The notes under the pieces: model-generated | Databases searched by the model: none | The model's input: only the letters and a program-made list of their open reading frames with translations | What the model was told of the DNA's origin: nothing | Shown here: positions 6,710-7,910 of the stretch, piece after piece | How the letters are laid out: the number at the start of each line of letters is the position of its first letter | Position numbering within the stretch: the first letter of the stretch is position 1 | NCBI GenBank assembly: GCA_014323965.1 | Contig: JACONB010000067.1 | Location: 1 to 7,910 of the forward strand | Reading direction: 5' to 3' | From: Prochloron sp. SP5CPC1 | GTDB taxonomy: Bacteria; Cyanobacteriota; Cyanobacteriia; Cyanobacteriales; Prochloraceae | Length of the DNA stretch: 7,910 nt | Translations under genes and position numbers: made by a program

Positions 6710-6973
6710 ATGAAGATACTTGGAATCTCAGCTTATTATCATGACAGTGCTGCTGCTTTGATAATCAATGGGGAAATTGTGGCAGCTGCCCAGGAAGAGC
6801 GTTTTTCCCGCAAAAAGCATGATGCCAGATTTCCTACCGAAGGGATCGCTTACTGCCTCAGGGAAGCCTCTCTCAGACTTAAAGATTTGGATAATATTGT
6901 CTTTTATCACTCGCGCGAAAGACCCCATTCTCAGCGGAGCGGAATGGGGATGGATTACGGACAAATCTCTTGA
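6710..6973 (+). pseudogene. Carbamoyltransferase (NodU/CmcH type), 5' fragment broken by an insertion element
   Basis: The first 66 codons (6710-6907) match the N-terminus of the large carbamoyltransferases, which use carbamoyl phosphate to carbamoylate sugars or secondary metabolites. Visible are MKILGISAYYHDSAAAL, then the GEIVAAAQEERFSRKKHDARFP stretch (about 21-42) and LKDLDNIVFY at the end. The full family protein is about 550-620 residues, so roughly nine tenths are missing here. After TTTTAT at 6902-6907 the reading frame enters the element, adds 21 unrelated codons (HSRERPHSQRS...) and stops at TGA 6971-6973, inside the element's -35 box. The ATG has a weak GAGAGAAG ribosome site. The rest of the gene is expected on the far side of the element, beyond the window. 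As it stands the gene cannot make an active enzyme. It is divergent from pyrH and unrelated to it in function. Confidence 0.85.
6923..6949 (+). repeat. Subterminal hairpin of the insertion element left end
   Basis: CCCCATTC (6923-6930) and GAATGGGG (6942-6949) are perfect 8-bp inverted repeats around an 11-nt loop, starting 15 bp inside the inferred left end. IS200/IS605 elements carry such imperfect palindromes as TnpA recognition structures, so position and shape agree. A role as terminator of read-through from the broken gene is also possible. Confidence 0.65.
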
Positions 6974-6999
6974 CATTTTCCAAAGTTTTGTGCTATGAT
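6970..6999 (+). promoter_or_regulatory. Sigma70-like promoter driving tnpB
   Basis: A perfect -35 TTGACA (6970-6975) and a -10 TATGAT (6994-6999, 5 of 6) are separated by 18 bp. Transcription would begin near 7006, about 22 nt before the tnpB ATG at 7028. An ATG at 6995, in frame with tnpB, lies inside the -10 box and so is unlikely to be used. This is the best-matched promoter in the window. Confidence 0.7.
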
Positions 7000-7125
7000 A
7001 GAGAGCACAAGGTCGGCAGCCAAAAAAATGATAGTCCTGGAGTTTAAGCTAAAAGGAAAGGAATACCAGTATAGGGCCATAGACGAGGCCATTCGGACGG
7101 GGCAATTCGTCCGTAATAAGTGCTG

Positions 7126-7155
7126 CCTGCTCAGGTGCGGCTGCACAGGAGCAGG
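7126..7155. repeat. 30-bp palindromic insert that shifts the tnpB frame
   Basis: The arms CCTGCTC (7126-7132) and GAGCAGG (7149-7155) pair perfectly. Inside a symmetrical AG/AG mismatch, GTGC (7135-7138) pairs with GCAC (7143-7146) around a GGCT loop. The palindrome sits between codons for NKC and YWMD, which I recall as separated by only two residues (LR) in related proteins. The net excess is then 28 bp, which changes the frame. No direct repeat longer than 3 bp is obvious at its edges. Confidence 0.7.
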
Positions 7156-7728
7156 GGTACTGGATGGATACCAAGGGTGCAGGCAAATATGATTTAAACA
7201 AGCAGTGTGCACTGCTGGCTGCGGAATTTCCTTTTGCCAATAAGCTTAACTCTACCGCTCGGCAAGCATCAGCTGAACGTGCGTGGGCCGCTATCAGTCG
7301 ATTCTTTGATAACTGTAAGAAGAAAGTCAAGGGAAAGAAAGGCTTCCCTAAGTTCAAAAAACACTCCCGGTCCGTAGAATACAAACGAAGTGGTTGGAAG
7401 CTTCACAGCCCTAAGCAGATAGAGTTTACCGATAAGAATGGTATAGGTCCGCTAAAGCTAATAGGGACTTGGGATTTGGCCTATTACTCGTCAGACCAGA
7501 TTAAACGGGTCCGGTTGATTAAAAGAGCTGATGGGTATTACGTCCAATTCTGTATCAAGGTAGATGTAGCGATTGAAACTCAACCAACAAAAAAGACTAT
7601 AGGTTTGGATTTGGGTCTAAAGTACTTTCTTGCCGATAGCAATGGAGAGGTTTGGAAATCTCCAACATTCTACCGGAAAGCAGAACATCAGTTAAACAGA
7701 GCTAATCGAAAGAAATCTCAAAAATTTC

Positions 7729-7779
7729 GGACCCACCCCCTGAACCCCCCTCCCAGGAGGGGGGCTGGGGGGTGGGTCC
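7729..7779. repeat. 51-bp GC-rich palindromic element, in frame within tnpB
   Basis: The left arm starts GGACCCACCCCC (7729-7740) and the right arm ends GGGGGTGGGTCC (7768-7779). An inner pair CCCCCCTCC (7745-7753) and GGAGGGGGG (7756-7764) closes on a 2-nt CA loop, with a small internal loop between the stems. The hairpin is long and very GC-rich compared with the AT-leaning surroundings. Read in the tnpB frame it has no stop and encodes THPLNPPPRRGAGGWV. The sequence resembles a dispersed palindromic repeat that I recall from several cyanobacterial genomes, but I cannot name a registered family. Confidence 0.85.
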
Positions 7780-7910
7780 AGTCCAATAACTACCACAAAG
7801 CTAGAGAACGATATGCTCGGAAGCATTTAAGGGTAAGTAGGCAACGTTTTGAATATGTCAAGCGAGTTGCGTATTGCGTAATCCAATCTAACGACTTGGT
7901 AGCCTATGAA

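Larger units (their letters stand above)
6908..7910 (+). mobile_element. IS200/IS605-type element, tnpB-bearing, left part (runs off the window)
   Basis: Homology to carbamoyltransferase stops after the TAT ending at 6907, and an unrelated sequence begins there. The inferred left end follows the T-rich pentamer/hexamer TTTTAT, in keeping with single-strand transposons of this group, which insert 3' to a short fixed sequence without target duplication. A terminal hairpin, a promoter and a tnpB gene follow in the expected order. No tnpA is seen between the left end and tnpB, so the element depends on a TnpA elsewhere, or carries none (IS1341-like). The right end, with any guide RNA, is outside the window. 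The boundary is uncertain by a few bases. Confidence 0.8.
7028..7910 (+). pseudogene. tnpB: tnpB, RNA-guided nuclease of the IS605/IS1341 group; frameshifted and cut by window edge
   Basis: TnpB proteins are RNA-guided DNA nucleases, ancestral to Cas12, that help keep their transposon in the genome. The N-terminus MIVLEFKLKGKEYQYRAIDE to VRNKC is read from 7028. A hairpin insert at 7126-7155 then shifts the frame, and that reading ends at TGA 7190-7192. The remaining protein continues in the +1 frame from YWMDTKGAGKYDLNKQ (7158) without a stop to 7910. The RuvC-I motif GLDLG, with the first catalytic Asp at 7608-7610, is intact. The last codon of the window, in NDLVAYE, is the expected second catalytic Glu; the third acid and zinc-finger cysteines lie outside. 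A 51-bp in-frame palindrome is inserted at 7729-7779. An ATG at 7164 could restart translation but would lose about 40 N-terminal residues. The gene is probably inactive. Confidence 0.88.

Noticed and set aside
7094..7113. Hairpin CGGACG...CGTCCG
   Set aside because: It lies within normal tnpB coding sequence (RTGQFVR), most likely by chance.
7201..7216. Palindrome AGCAGTG-TG-CACTGCT
   Set aside because: It falls in ordinary tnpB codons (KQCALL) with no excess length relative to the family, so it is not an insert.
7049..7384. Minus-strand frame of 111 codons in the element
   Set aside because: Antisense to recognisable tnpB sequence, with no protein likeness of its own.

Overview
The window is a piece of a cyanobacterial chromosome, probably from a filamentous form. 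The PyrH and ribosome recycling factor sequences are of cyanobacterial type. The HIP1 octamer GCGATCGC occurs three times, there is a GGGGTGAT/GGGGAGAT tandem octamer array, and the TnpB-type insertion element and the GGACCCACCCCC palindrome look like repeats I recall from such genomes. The genus cannot be fixed from sequence alone.

Layout. At 1-725 (minus) lies most of a class I SAM-dependent methyltransferase, cut by the window edge, with a good promoter at 752-781. Next, also minus, is a 671-residue MscS-family channel (857-2872) with a signal peptide, a long repetitive coiled coil and a C-terminal MscS core. Its last ten codons are built from the tandem octamer array. A 294-bp divergent region leads to a plus-strand cluster: a TetR-family regulator (3167-3799), a 380-residue membrane protein of unknown function starting 5 bp later (3805-4947), and a 125-residue helical protein (4963-5340). 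That cluster runs head-on into the housekeeping pair pyrH-frr on the minus strand (6606 to 5330), with an 11-bp 3' overlap.

The right end is a nest of insertions. A carbamoyltransferase gene of the NodU/CmcH type starts at 6710 but is broken after codon 66 by an IS200/IS605-type (tnpB) element that enters directly after TTTTAT. The element has a terminal hairpin and its own sigma70-like promoter. Its tnpB carries two palindromic inserts of its own: a 30-bp hairpin at 7126-7155 that shifts the frame, and a 51-bp hairpin at 7729-7779 that keeps the frame and codes for a proline/glycine-rich peptide. The element runs off the right edge at the second RuvC catalytic position.

How the genes relate. 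pyrH and frr form a conserved pair (UMP phosphorylation, ribosome recycling). The TetR gene probably controls itself and the two unknown genes behind it, and perhaps the divergent channel gene. The membrane protein next to a mechanosensitive channel hints at an envelope or osmotic-stress role, but that is inference. No complete new defence or biosynthetic system is visible. The least described parts are the TetR/membrane-protein/helical-protein cluster and the nested palindromes in tnpB.
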